Source: Neoarius graeffei (taxonomy: Eukaryota > Chordata > Actinopteri > Siluriformes > Ariidae). Taken from it: DNA of 64,000 bases. This document shows positions 10,203 to 21,215 of this stretch, one piece after another (position 1 is the stretch's first letter; each line of letters starts with the position of its first letter). Below the pieces are notes generated by a model. That model saw nothing but the letters and a program-made list of their open reading frames with translations, was not told the origin of the DNA and ran no database searches. The stretch is taken from positions 67,045,741 through 67,109,740 of the forward strand of contig NC_083577.1 of NCBI RefSeq assembly GCF_027579695.1. Direction: 5' to 3'. The translations under genes were made by a program, and so were the position numbers.

Positions 10203-10879
10203 TGACTGCCGAATGAATCCTTTAGTGTTTTTGCCCGTGTAAGGTTTTTTTTTCTTTGTTTTTTTAAGCTGGGGAGTTTAGCGCTTCGTGACTCAAAAAA
10301 AGGACCATAAAATAACAACACATACCAAGAAAAGTACTTGGAAAACACTAAGGGACATAGCTGAGAGGGATATACAAACCTTTCACGAAGCGATCACTGC
10401 AAACTCGAGCATGCTTCGACTTGGATCCCTTTGATTTCAGTTTGAGGTTCAAAAGCCACCTTTCTCGACGTCTTTTTGTGAAATCCTGTGTTCGTTCACC
10501 CTTTTTATTAGTTCACGGGGAACCCTGAAGAAACTTTTATCAGTTTTATGGTTTGATCGATTCGAACAACCTAAAACAATGCAAGCGTAAGGCATTTTTC
10601 ATGAAGCAAGCCATACACCTCCATACAAACGCTTTTGTCAACTGAGCTTTGGTAGACCACCAGCTAGAGTTTTGAATAACTAATGAGGCGGATGTGACAT
10701 CACGTGAAACCCAGCAATTAGAGAGGTATAATGAAGCTCTTAGTAGGAAATGACTTTGCTGCAGGAAAATCCATTCCCACTTAATGATTCTACATGTCTT
10801 ATAAGAAGAAAAACACACATACAAACACACAAAAGTATTGTAGCCAATGAAAACAGGCTTATAAAGTGTTCTTCTTTTT

Positions 10880-11012
10880 CTTCTTCTCTTTCTCTTTAAA
10901 GGCAGCGGTCTGTCATCATCACCGAGCTTCACCGAGTCCACCAGTGACCGCATGTGCACACAGTACTCCTCCATGAGACTGAAACTGGACTCATAAACAT
11001 CACTTCTCTCTC
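10880..11012 (-). CDS. Possible short exon, unrecognised
   Basis: On the minus strand the frame from about 11012 reads RSDVYESSFSLMEEYCVHMR then SLVDSVKLGDDDRPLPLKRK and a basic run. Codon use and a basic tail look protein-like, and an AG precedes it, but there is no good polypyrimidine tract and the 3' side runs into low-complexity AAG-rich sequence. I do not recognise it. It could be a last exon, a pseudogene or chance. Confidence 0.25.
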
Positions 11013-12055
11013 ATGTTAGACTCAGTGATATACTCCCATTAGTGTTAGTTACATATGTACCTGTTGTTGACTGAACCCTGGACAACTGGCAGAAATAGTG
11101 TGCAAATTCCTATAGCAACAGGATCGCATAATGATATGTGATGCAATATTCACTATAAATACCACTGTCATTCAGTCATTCCAAAGAACACGCTTGCTGG
11201 CTCGAAATGACAAGGAACCCTGGTGGTTCCTTGGGGTTCATAGAACTACAGTTACATGTGTACTAAAAATACCATGCGGAAAAGGATTCTTAGGACTGCC
11301 TTGAAAGGTTCTCTGAGATGATCACAATGATCAACTCGGACTTCCTGGAGTGGTAGAACTTCTAAATGAAGCCCATGAGGAGGAGTGGCATGTCATGTTG
11401 AGTGATGACGTCCACCATACAACTGGCTAACCATTGCTTATAAGGGAGCCCCATGAGTCTTACCTTCATACCAATTAAGCAATTGAGCTGAGGCTTGGAT
11501 GGCTGCCGGCTGGTCTAAGGAATGCTCTGCAGGCTCATCCTCAATCCAGTCTGCAAGGTTAATAGTTCCACATGCAATGTAATATCTTACTTGTCAACAA
11601 AGCATCTGTACTCAGCACTTGGGCAGCGCGTATCCGAGTATAGAGCTTTATCTGGCGAGACCACCAGTGATGTGACACAAGTATTAACAGCAGGCATGTA
11701 GCCAAAACTAACCTGCTTGTGATTCATCATATTAGTATCATATTAGTATTATTACATATAAATGTATTTGTGTAGCATTTTTAACAAAAGGCATTGTCAC
11801 AAAGCAGTGCCAATGCTGAGGTAGGTTGTGGTAGGTAGTCAGTGTGGAAGAACCTCCAACCATCCTTGTGCTGATCTGATAAAGTCTGAGAAGAATGAAT
11901 GACCACTGAGACATAGGGAGGACCTTGAGAATTGCAAATTCTATTGATTTTTCCAACCACTACATTATTCTGGGCTTTTTGGTGTATCTGCATGAGATAT
12001 TTAACAGTTATTCCATGAAATCGAGTTGTACATGAGCTGATAGCTGACAACATGC
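11013..12055. other. No gene seen
   Basis: Mixed AT-rich sequence. A stretch at 11762-11815 (TGTAGCATTTTTAACAAAAG and following) resembles a short motif common in fish repeats, also seen at 35850-35905. No open frame with coding character was found. Confidence 0.5.
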
Positions 12056-12495
12056 ATAGCACCGAGTTGGCTATAAGTCATGTACAATGAAATTGAATGG
12101 AATTACTGTTTTATTCTATCCACATTCACTGGATTTTGAGAAACAGAGCATTTTTATTTAATTTTTTTGCAAATTCGATAATCAAAAACTTTATACAAAA
12201 TGTCCGACAAAATCATTTCCGCTTAGAATGTAAACAAACCAGCGAAATGACAGTAGCAATTTGTGAAAAATAAAAAAGATACCTTCTTACCATCAAATAC
12301 TTTTATTCCATATTTTGTTGCTTTTGGGGGTTTTGTTTTCGAGTAGAGTTTTTATTTCGTCCTCGGTTGGTTCATCAACATGCTCTGCCATTTTGTTTTT
12401 CTCTACTCATGGTATATGAGCTGATAGCCTAGTAGTAGAGTAGCCAATCAGAGCACGGGATTGCTCATATCCAGTGACTGTGGATAGAATATATT
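12056..12495 (-). mobile_element. Non-autonomous element, copy 1 of 2 (Crypton-like coding start)
   Basis: This copy is about 440 bases, related in opposite orientation to 43655-44100. Subterminal inverted repeats ATTCTATCCACATTCACTGG (near 12114) and CCAGTGACTGTGGATAGAAT (near 12472) are present. On the minus strand it encodes a short peptide from an ATG near 12391 beginning MAEHVDEPTEDEIKTLLENK; a deletion of about ten bases relative to copy 2 breaks the frame before a GTAAGA donor-like site. The boundaries are inferred from where the two copies stop matching. Confidence 0.7.
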
Positions 12496-13166
12496 CGGAT
12501 ATTATTGTTATGCTAGGAATCAGAAAGTTTGATCACATACCCTTGTTTTATTGACTCTGCACTAAATGCTTGATTATAAAATACTACTACTGACCTATAA
12601 AGCTGTTAAAAAAAACCTTTCAGATATAAAAAAGCAAGATTTGTTTTCTTCTCTAGCTCACTATGTTCAACATTCCTATCATTCATCTGTCCACCACATA
12701 AGTATTGATTCAAGTTCAAATTGATTATTTGCACTTAAAATTCTTAATAATTTAATTATTTTTATTGAATAAATGTTTTTCACTGATTTATATGACATGA
12801 GGTGCTGTCACTGGTCCAGTTTGGACTACTGACGTCTTATGTAGCTCTACAGACCACTAGAGGGCATTGGCAGCCCATGTGTAGTCCATATCTCAGTGGT
12901 TGAGAAACCCCAGTATACACTGAATGTGCTCAGTTGGAATGAATTTGAATATATTTTGTAAGTTAATAATACTTGGGTGGAGAAAAACAAATGGATCAGT
13001 TTGTGATAATATGAACAAACTCGGTATGATTCACAGTCTACAAGAAGACTTGACTTGACTTGGGCAATGCAAACTGCTGTGTTTCAGTAGAAAAAAAAAG
13101 GAAATTTTCTGTAAAGAAAAAAAGGGCAACATTAACACGACACTGGCAGTGACAGTAATAATGATG

Positions 13167-13197
13167 ATAATGATAATAATAATAATAATAATAATAA
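13167..13197. repeat. (AAT)n microsatellite
   Basis: ATAATAATA-type repeat of about ten units, flanked by imperfect ATGATAATG units. Confidence 0.9.
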
Positions 13198-14347
13198 CCT
13201 AAAAGCAAGGTTTAAACAGTGGTAGGAAACTGGTGGGAATCCAGCCAGACAAGGGCAGAACATGCCGACACAGTCAGACTGAAAGTCAGACAATAAATAG
13301 AATTAATCCATAGAATTGAGCCAAGAACCCTGGAAAAGTGAGATGGTAACACTACCCACAGCACCACTGTGTCTCCTAGTGCTTCCTCCCAGTCAAGGTC
13401 ACTTTACAATACGATGCAATTTAGAATAAAATAAATTGTGTGTGTGTGTGGGGGGGGTTTCAATCTTTTCAACATGTAAACATTTTTAGTTAACATTAAA
13501 TATAATGTTAATTCTTATATGGACAGGTTTGTAAACATTTGTGAAAATGTCTTGCTTGCACTTGCTTGCAGTGGCAGTTGGCACAATACCCAGTAAATGA
13601 GGCATAGGATGGAAAGAAAAAAAACCTATTTGGAAAACAAATATGGGGCAGATGTATTCAAATAAAAGACAGGAATACATGCTGAATGGGATTCCAACAG
13701 GGCTGGAAAAGGTCCTGGGAAGTTAAATAAAAGTATAGACAAAATGTCAAAATCTTACTCAATTAAAAGTGTAATTTACCGTATGTTAGTCTAACCTGGC
13801 ATTAGCAAAGAAAACAGGTTAATTTAGTTAAAGGTAGTCAATGAGAGCAAATTAGGTAAACTTAACTCAGCATACCTTTTCAAATTAGATAGAGCCAGGG
13901 TCTGTACAAATTCAAATTCCCAAATCCAACACTGCAGCTCAGCAACTTGTCTATAGTCAAATGCACACATTATGTTAATTACTTTGTGTTGCATGAGATA
14001 GTTATTGACTGTGACGAGTTGGCACAGGTCTGGATAGTTTTTTCTACACTAATGAACATGCCAAACTGAACCCATTCATTTGCTGCACAGGGTACAGTCG
14101 ATGGCTGGATGAGAGAAGAAGAAAACTTAATGAGTTGTAAAAAGTATTTTGAAGGTCTAAATAAAAAAAATATATATATATAAGGAGTAAAAAAAAATTT
14201 CTTTGAAATACAATTAATTACGTATACAATTATCCAATTTCACTAACACTCAAGGAAAGACAATAACATGATCTGAGGCAACAACATAGTGCTGTCCACA
14301 CATTTAATAGCATACCTTATTGTAAAGTATTATTTAGTCGAGTATTT

Positions 14348-14377
14348 ATGAATGAATGAATGAATGAATGAATGAAC
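14348..14377. repeat. (ATGA)n microsatellite
   Basis: Seven uninterrupted ATGA units. Confidence 0.9.
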
Positions 14378-14823
14378 CCTCTGTTACCAGTGAAATTGAC
14401 CATCAACCTGTCCTTACAGAGGGGGAACAGGACAGGAAGACAGGGATAAAGGAAAAGAAAAAGAAACACAGTAGTAACATGAGGAAAAAAAGAACATTTG
14501 CATATTTCATTATTGTTTAATGAAATGTGCAAAATCTTAACCAAATATTAATTCAATGCTAATACTAATACTTTTGTATTAAAAGTAATTAGTGCATTTT
14601 TATTTTTATGAAATATAATGCTAAATGTTCTGATGGTTAAATACCTCTGTGCATAACATCTGCATAATGCATAGGTCATACATAGATTTGTGTACAGCAG
14701 ACTTAAACTGCTGGTTCATTCCAGGAAGGTTTCGGTGGAATTAAAAAAAGTTGTATGGCTTCAATAAATAACCAAAATATTTTTTGTACGAATTTTAAAA
14801 ATGTGCCTTTTTAATAGTTAGAT

Positions 14824-15152
14824 TATTCATTCATTTTCTATACCGTTTATCTATTGCAGGCAACAAGTGGGCTGGAGCCAATCCCAACTGACACAGGGTG
14901 AGAGGCGGAGTACACCCTGGACAGGTTGCCAGCGAGTGAGTGAGTGGGGCAAACAGACAGAAAGCCATTCACACTCACATCTATGGGCAAATTAGAAGAG
15001 CCATTTGACCTAATCTGCATGTCTTTGGACCATCAGGGGAAACCAGCACACCCAAAGTAAACCTGCAGGCACGAGGAGAACAAACTCCACACAGAAATGC
15101 CTCAATCAACTGGTGGGTTCAAACCCAGAACCAGCTTGCTATGAGGTGACAG
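14824..15152 (-). mobile_element. Old tRNA-derived SINE
   Basis: Diverged minus-strand copy: tail ATTCATTCATTTTCTATACC, body with TGCATGTCTTTGGACCATCA, head ending GCTATGAGGTGACAG. Many substitutions and a damaged B box indicate age. Confidence 0.75.
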
Positions 15153-15868
15153 TAAATAAATCTGTACTAGTAGCTGTAGAAAGTCTGAGAAGCCCTGATT
15201 TGAGACATTTCTTCATGATCAAAGTCTGAAAATAAAAACGATTTGTTCATTTGGTCAATTAATAATTTATTTATGAAATATGTTAAAAGTGATACAGATG
15301 AAGTAACAGGTTTCAGAAATGCTTGTTTACATGTCATGTCACAACCTAGCACTCAACAGCAAGGATATATACATCACTGGTGGAGTAATTACTTAAATAT
15401 TTTAGTCTATTCGAAATAACTTCACATGAAATTATTTTATTAAGAGTTTAACAGTTAGAAGTTCACGTCAGTCAAACCTATAAATTAATTGTACAGAAAT
15501 ATCAAAAGTAAATATGCATTAAAGCTAGAATAAATATTCTCCAATATTTCTGTGAATGTCATATTATTCTACAAAAAGAGATAGATAGATAGATAAAATA
15601 ATGCAAACCAAAACATTCTTAGCAGCTTAAAACCATGTTCTCATTTGGGATGTTGAGATGTCATGAGCTCTGGCAATAATAAAGTTGCTTGTTATATTGT
15701 ATATTTAAACATTGCAAAATGATTTGTCTTGAATGTGATGTATAGATAGCATTTGCTCATATTTGTAGTTCATGTCAAGTGGAATTTAATATGTAATAGT
15801 CTGCGATTGCACTTTTGAAAGATGATGAGAGTTGAAGGAGGAAGAGGAGAAAAATAGGCAGAGCAGGA

Positions 15869-16717
15869 TCATTCGGGAGCTGATGTGGGTATCGTTCCCA
15901 TTGCTAAAGATTCTTCCTCAGGTTCATGCTGTGACTTCTGGAAGCAGAGGAAGTTCAGTTTCTCCTCACAGTCTCTTATTTGCCAAATCTGTTCTTTTTG
16001 TGCTAAAGCTCCACAGCGCAGGTTTCTGGCAGGGCACTGGGGTTCATCCTCACCAGACCAGGCCTGATACTTCAGGGCTTTTTGAGTAGTCCAAAACCAG
16101 TGTCCATTGAGAAAGCGCAGACCAGTCCACACATGTGCTGTTTGTGCTGCCCAGCCTATTTTTACAGCTTCTTTCATCCAAATTTCTGATGTCAGACTGA
16201 CCAAATCGATGTAGTTATTCCTGCAGTAGTCAAGAGCTTCTTCCCATGTCATTTTCTGCTCCACGAGAATCACATCAAACTCTTTCATGCAGTAAAAACT
16301 GAGATTCCATGCACATGGGACAGGTAGGCATGCTGGTATAGCTTTCCACACTGTACCACACTTTCCTGTTGCATATTTTACTGTCTGCACAGCAGGTGAA
16401 CAGAATGGTTCATGGTTCCCTCCTGACCACTTCACCAGATTATTACTGTCTGGATATATTCCAATCCACTTCCCAGCCTGACACACTTTATAGTAGTCTG
16501 TGTTATTGGGACAAGAAGGAGGCACAGTACCTGGAAGAGAGTTTATCTCCTCATAGGCTGTTACAGTTGACAGATCATCATATCTTAGCCTGCAGTACTG
16601 TTGAGCTTCATGCCAAGTCAGTAGATGGTTCACATAGAAGTGTTGCCTAACAAGGCAGTAAGTCAGTCCATAGAGACCCATGATGAGCAGCACAGCAACT
16701 ATACCCTTCATCTTCAT
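15869..16717 (-). CDS. Secreted protein with two C-type lectin-like domains
   Basis: A single uninterrupted frame encodes 282 residues. Residues 1-21 form a hydrophobic signal peptide (GIVAVLLIMGLYGLTYC), so the product should enter the secretory pathway. Two CTLDs follow, about 26-145 and 146-260, each with the WHEAQQYC / WEEALDYC opening and a closing Cys (FYC, FLC). The WIGI- and WTGL-type motifs mark the domain cores. Neither domain carries the EPN or QPD triad used for calcium-dependent mannose or galactose binding (HEPF at 102-105, DEPQ at 224-227), and the WND motif is degenerate, so classical sugar binding is doubtful. The tail 261-282 is acidic and proline-containing. Two-CTLD secreted proteins form large families in fish, often in tandem; no second copy is in this window. 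The ATG is preceded by CAAA, a good context, and an in-frame methionine three codons later is the only nearby alternative. Confidence 0.85.
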   Translation of the reverse strand: MKMKGIVAVLLIMGLYGLTYCLVRQHFYVNHLLTWHEAQQYCRLRYDDLSTVTAYEEINSLPGTVPPSCPNNTDYYKVCQAGKWIGIYPDSNNLVKWSGGNHEPFCSPAVQTVKYATGKCGTVWKAIPACLPVPCAWNLSFYCMKEFDVILVEQKMTWEEALDYCRNNYIDLVSLTSEIWMKEAVKIGWAAQTAHVWTGLRFLNGHWFWTTQKALKYQAWSGEDEPQCPARNLRCGALAQKEQIWQIRDCEEKLNFLCFQKSQHEPEEESLAMGTIPTSAPE

Positions 16718-16784
16718 TTTGACCTGGAAATGTTCTTGAGCTAACTTTGATGACTTTACAGTGTGACTGCTTTTTTGAGTACAG

Positions 16785-16805
16785 AGTTAGTCAGTAATAT
16801 AGTCC
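16785..16805 (-). promoter_or_regulatory. Possible TATA region of the lectin gene
   Basis: About 70-90 bases upstream of the lectin ATG the minus strand reads GGACTATATTACTG. The distance suits a TATA box with a short 5' leader, but this is judged on position and sequence only. Confidence 0.25.
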
Positions 16806-17120
16806 TGTTATATGACATGATCGAGCTTCGCCAATCATAGATCGCAAAACTCTGACGAATCACAGTTCTGTGTTTTTCATAAAGGTTTTACTAGACCAAT
16901 GACTGACCTGAAAGTTAAATTTAAATGTTTTGTTTGAAAGATCAGAGATGGCTACTTTAGTGAACATGGTATAATGATTACACTGGTATGCAGTTCAGGC
17001 AAATGAAAACCAATAGGCCCGTAATGTATATATGTAAAATCTGGAAGGCATTAGAGCATAAAAGCAGTAAAATCAGCATCCAAATTAAGTAGAAAATGAA
17101 CAAGAAATAAGTGCACACCC

Positions 17121-18146
17121 TTAGCCTAATACTTGGTTGAGGCACCTTTTGGCAGCAATTACAGCTTCAAGGCATCTTGGAAAAGAAGCTACGAGCTTGA
17201 CACACTTGTTTCTGGACATTTTTGCCCATTCCTCTTGGCATATCCTTGCAAGCTCCATCAGGTTGGATGGGGAGCATCGGTACACAGCCATTTTCAGCTC
17301 CTTCCACAGATGTTCAATTGGATTCGGGTCTGGGCTCTGGCTGGGCCACTCAAGGACATTCACATACTTTCTCCGAAGCCATGCCTTTGTCCTCTTGGCT
17401 GTGTGCTTCGGGTCGTTGTTATGTTGGAAGGTAAACCTTCGCCCCAGTCTGAGGTCCAGAGCACTCTGGAGCAGGTTTTCTTCAAGGATCTCGGTGTACT
17501 TAGCTGCATTCATCTTTCCCTCCATCAGGACTAGTCGCCCCGTTCCCAGTGCTGAAAAATATCCCCACATCATGATTCTGCCACTGCCATGCTTCACTGT
17601 AAGGATGGCATTAGCCAGGTGATGAGCGGTGCCTGGTTTCCTCCAGACGTGACGCTTGGTATTCAGGCCAGAAAGTTCAATTTTGGTTTCATCAGACCAG
17701 AGAATCTTGTTTCTCATGGTTTGAGAGTCCTCTAGGTGCCTTTTGGCAAACTCCAAGTGGGCTGTCATGTGCCTTTTACTAAGGAGTGGCTTCCGTCTGG
17801 CCACTCTGCCATAAAGGCCTGATTTGTGGAGTGCTGCCTGGATGGTTGATCTTCTGAAAGGTTCTCCCATCTCCACAAGGATATGCTGGAGCTCTGTCAG
17901 AGTGACCCTCGGGTTCCTGCTCGCCTCCCTGGCCAAGGCCCGTCTTCCCCGATTGCTCAGTTTGGCTGGGCGGCCAGGTCTAGGAAGATTCTTAGTGGTT
18001 CCAAACTTCTTCCATTTACAAATGATGGTGGCCACTGTGCTCTTTGAGACCTGTAAAGCTGCAGCAATTTTTCTGTACCATTCTCCAGATCTATGCCTTG
18101 ACACAATCCTGTTTCTGAGGTCTGCAGATAATTCCTTTGACCCCAT
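17121..18146 (-). CDS. Tc1-like transposase, full length, catalytic Asp replaced
   Basis: The 341-residue open frame has the family's normal length. An N-terminal paired-like DNA-binding domain (about 1-110) includes IAAALQVSKSTVATIICKWK and the GRPAKL-type linker. The DDE domain follows: first Asp in WSDETKIE, Glu in DPNPIEHLW. At the second Asp the usual Gln-Asp-Asn-Asp-Pro-Lys-His block reads FQHNNDPKHTA, so the catalytic Asp (the first Asp of that block, 34 residues before the Glu) is Asn here, by one G-to-A change on the coding strand. The preceding residue is also altered (His). Such a protein should still bind DNA but not cut it. The long intact frame is unusual beside the other decayed Tc1 copies in the window. 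Start ATG at 18146 matches the family start (MGSKELS). Confidence 0.9.
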   Translation of the reverse strand: MGSKELSADLRNRIVSRHRSGEWYRKIAAALQVSKSTVATIICKWKKFGTTKNLPRPGRPAKLSNRGRRALAREASRNPRVTLTELQHILVEMGEPFRRSTIQAALHKSGLYGRVARRKPLLSKRHMTAHLEFAKRHLEDSQTMRNKILWSDETKIELSGLNTKRHVWRKPGTAHHLANAILTVKHGSGRIMMWGYFSALGTGRLVLMEGKMNAAKYTEILEENLLQSALDLRLGRRFTFQHNNDPKHTAKRTKAWLRRKYVNVLEWPSQSPDPNPIEHLWKELKMAVYRCSPSNLMELARICQEEWAKMSRNKCVKLVASFPRCLEAVIAAKRCLNQVLG

Positions 18147-18195
18147 GGCTTGGAGTTTGCTCTGACATGCACTGTCAACTGTGGGACCTTATATA

Positions 18196-18592
18196 GAAAA
18201 AGAAGAAAGCACAACTTTATTCATCACACACTTGTGAAATTTCCTCTCTGCATTTAACCCATCTGAAGCAGTGAACACACACATGAGCAATGAGCGCACA
18301 CACACATACCCAGAGCAGTGGGCAGCCATGCTAACAGCGCCCGGGGAGCAGTTGGGAGTTAGGTGCCTCGCTCAAGGGCACCTCAGCCCAAGGCCATCCC
18401 ATATTAACCTAACCTGCATGTCTTTGGATTGTGGGGGAAACCGGAGCACCCGGAGGAAACCCATGCAGACACGGGGAGAACATGCAAACTCCACACAGAA
18501 AGGCCCTTGCCAGCCAGTGGGTTCGAACCCAGAACCTTCTTGCTGTGAGGTGATCATGCTAACCACTACACCACCGTGCCGCCCACGGTGGC
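18196..18592 (-). mobile_element. tRNA-derived SINE (type B tail) in Tc1 leader
   Basis: On the minus strand the head and first half match type A SINEs (GGCGGCACGGTGG, B box GGTTCGAACCC), but after the GCATGTCTTTGG-type core the tail is different: it contains GCTCCCCGGGCGCTGTTAGC, then TGAAATTTCC-like sequence (complement at 18235) ending in AAAGTTGTGCTTTCTTC. Same tail at 23527-23880 and 44102-44478. The insertion splits the Tc1 leader between about 18195 and 18593. Confidence 0.88.
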
Positions 18593-18856
18593 AGGTCTTG
18601 GCAATCCCCAATCATGTCCAATCAATTTAATTTACCACAAGTGGACTCTAAGTTGTAGAAACATCTCAAGCAGTATCAGTGGAAACAAAATGCACCTCAG
18701 CTCACTTCTGGGTGTCATATCAAAGGGTGTGCGTACTTGTGTACATATGATATATTTTACATTTTGATTTTTAATAAATTAGCACAAATGACTAAAAATC
18801 TGCTTTCACTTTGTCATTATGGGCTATTTTGTGTAGAATTTTGTGACAAAAAAATG

Positions 18857-19204
18857 AACTGGATGGGTATGCCAAGAGGAATGGGCAAAAATGTCCAGAA
18901 ACAAGTGTGCCAAGCTCGTCGCTTCTTTCCCAAGATACCTTGAAGCTGTAATTGCTGCCAAAGGTGCATCAATCAAGTATTAGGCTATGGATGTGTACAG
19001 ATATGTAACCCCTAAATAACCTATTTTTGTCAGTAAAATAAAATTGCCTATTTTCTAAAAATCTGCTTTCACTTTGTCATTATGGGTTATTTTGTGTAGA
19101 ATTTTGTGACAAAAAATGAACTCCATCTATTTTAGAATAAGCCTGTAATGTAATAAAACGTGGAGAAGGTTAAAGGGGTGTGCAGACTTTCCAGCTTGAC
19201 TGTA
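18857..19204 (+). mobile_element. Inverted Tc1 3'-end fragment
   Basis: Plus-strand sequence at about 18868-18982 encodes the last ~35 residues of the same transposase (NKCAKLVASFPRYLEAVIAA, then a stop at TAG). It is followed by the 3' leader and an inverted repeat ending GACTTTCCAGCTTGACTGTA at about 19204. It lies tail-outward against the minus-strand copy, so the locus is a joined pair of opposite Tc1 fragments. The conserved repeat block TCTGCTTTCACTTTGTCATT occurs on both sides (18797 and 19063). Confidence 0.85.
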
Positions 19205-19412
19205 TAATCACACTATCTGTTATCACCCAAATGAGGATGTGTTCCCTTTTGAGTCTGGTTAGTCTCATGTCGTTTTAGGGAGTTCTTCCTCATTAGTTTT
19301 AAATTCACATTTTTAAAATTTATATATGGAATTAATGTATTTCTGTAAAGCTACTTTGTGAAAATATCTGTTGTTAAAAAAGCTCTACAAATAAAATTGT
19401 GTGAATTAAAAT
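19205..19412 (+). repeat. Common fish interspersed repeat tail
   Basis: The segment ending TGTTGTTAAAAAAGCTCTAC then AAATAAAATTGTGTG resembles a dispersed fish repeat that ends in an AATAAAATTGA-type motif; a related piece in the other orientation is at about 38170-38245. Class unknown. Confidence 0.5.
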
Positions 19413-19643
19413 CCTTACATTTGACAGTTTCATGAGCAGTATTCATAGCCACCAAAATGCAAGGCCTGAAAAGCCTGAAGTTTTAAATAATCTGGCTTTT
19501 TCAACCAGCGTGTTTCATGATGATTTGCATGAAACATCTTTCATTCATTCCTTATGTGATAACTTTCTAACTTGTTTGACCTCCAGGAATGCTAATGTAT
19601 GCAGAAGTGGAGTAGGACCATGTACTGCCAATGGCAAAATGAC

Positions 19644-19675
<32 letters not shown>

Positions 19676-20536
19676 AATATTATCATCCCAGTATGATGTG
19701 ATGTATGTGTATATGCATGAATGTGAAAAAGGATGACCTAGGGAAAGCGCATGTATGCCCTTGTCTGTCTGATGTCCTAACCCAACACTAAGAGAGGGAT
19801 CGTCAAAAGCTGCAAATGTGTGTGTGAATGAGTTTGAGAGAAAAAGAGAAGACTATTATGACTACTCATATCTGCAACATCCTTAGCGATTTTGTGTCAA
19901 GGATTACCAAATCTGTCTTTCCATACCAAAGGGAGAACATTGCCTATGACAAAAGCAAAATTTTGCTGTCATGCAGCATTCTGTATGTTCACTCATATTT
20001 GTAGTAATAGTAGACACTAAAGGGCACCACAGTCCACACAGATCTTTTTGCATTTGGTCTTTATTGTGCTGATGTGTGTGCTGCTGGTTTGAATGCCATC
20101 ATCAGTAACTGTGTATTCTGTATAAAACACATCTATCATGTTGGTCCACTTTGTAGGTGTACAGTTTGAGACTATAACTCATCTTTTTCCATGCACAGTA
20201 TGTCTTCAATGTCAAATTGTCCTCAATACCTTCATCAGTGTCAGTACCAGTGTAAGTCAGAGTTTGTCTATAAAAAATATCCCAATTTTCAACTATCCTA
20301 CAGAGTACCATTAAAGGTATCACTAAAAATTAAAGATAACACAACTATGACTAGGCCTAGAGGAGACTGTCCACCAACCATCAGAAACCGAAAAAAGAAG
20401 TCATTAGTTAAGTCATTTCAAGCCAAATGTATTCATATTGTACATTTAAAAATAACTATCAATGACAAAATTACTGTACAGAAGTATCTGAAAAGTCTAA
20501 GGATATTAAGAATAATAAAAGCTTAAATTTTTTAAA
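19413..20536. other. No gene seen
   Basis: Unique-looking AT-rich sequence. Only a (CT)n microsatellite at 19648-19676 is notable; longer open frames here lack coding character. Confidence 0.5.
19648..19676. repeat. (CT)n microsatellite
   Basis: About 14 uninterrupted CT units. Confidence 0.9.
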
Positions 20537-20905
20537 GGGGCGGCACAGTGGTGTAGTGGTTAGCGCTGTCGCCTCACAGCAAGAAGGTCCTGGGTTCGAG
20601 CCCCGTGGCCGGCGAGGGCCTTTCTGTGCGGAGTTTGCATGTTCTCCCCGTGTCCGCGTGGGTTTCCTCCGGGTGCTCCGGTTTCCCCCACAGTCCAAAG
20701 ACATGCAGGTTAGGTTAACTGGTGACTCTAAATTGACCGTAGGTGTGAATGTGAGTGTGAATGGTTGTCTGTGTCTATGTGTCAGCCCTGTGATGACCTG
20801 GCGACTTGTCCAGGGTGTACCCTGCCTCTTACCCATAGTCAGCTGGGATAGGCTCCAGCTTGCCTGCGACCCTGTACAGGATAAGCAGCTACAGATAATG
20901 AATGG
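20537..20905 (+). mobile_element. tRNA-derived SINE (type A), young copy
   Basis: Full-length plus-strand copy with intact A box (TGGTGTAGTGGTTAGCGC) and B box (GGTTCGAGCCC) and tail ending CAGATAATGAATGG. Few differences from the other young copies. Confidence 0.92.
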
Positions 20906-20995
20906 TTAAGATAACATAAACATCCAGCGAGAGAGATAAGTAATAAACAAGTGCATAAAATAGAAAAGATAACACAGAGGCAGAAAAATAAAAGG

Positions 20996-21197
20996 TGGGG
21001 GGAAGCCATGGCCTAATGGTTCGAGAAGCAGCTTTGGGGCCAAAAGGTTGCTGGTTTGATTCCCTCGACCAGCAGGAATGGCTGAAGTGTCCCTCAGCAA
21101 GGTACCTAACCCCCAACTGCTCCCCAGGCTGCTCTGGGTGTGTTGTATGTTGCTCTGGATAAGAGTGTCTGTTAAATGCCTGTGATCTAACGTAATG
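20996..21197 (+). mobile_element. Second tRNA-derived SINE family
   Basis: About 200 bases starting GGAAGCCATGGCCTAATGGT with A box (TGGCCTAATGGTTCGAG) and B-box-like GGTTTGATTCC, then GACCAGCAGGAATGGCTGAA and a tail TCTGTTAAATGCCTGTGATC. The head differs from the type A/B SINEs, although the CCCAACTGCTCCCC block is shared with the type B tail. Confidence 0.75.
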
Positions 21198-21215
21198 GTA
21201 GATTAAAAGTCTGGG

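Larger units (their letters stand above)
12496..14823. other. AT-rich interval without genes
   Basis: No exon-like frame or recognisable element was found. It holds an (AAT)n microsatellite at 13167-13197, short (TG)n near 13438-13450, (TA)n at 14170-14181, and an (ATGA)n microsatellite at 14348-14377. Confidence 0.6.
17100..18856 (-). mobile_element. Tc1-like element with full-length transposase
   Basis: The element contains an intact-length transposase frame (17121-18146) and the typical Tc1 5' leader and inverted-repeat region at 18146-18856, the leader being interrupted by a SINE (18196-18592). The 3' inverted repeat is not found below 17100, and the 5' end stops at about 18856, where it joins an inverted Tc1 fragment. 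The element has therefore lost normal ends. Confidence 0.85.

Noticed and set aside
20996..21070. tRNA gene candidates at SINE heads
   Set aside because: A and B boxes are present but the sequences do not fold into a full tRNA with matching acceptor stem and are followed by SINE bodies.
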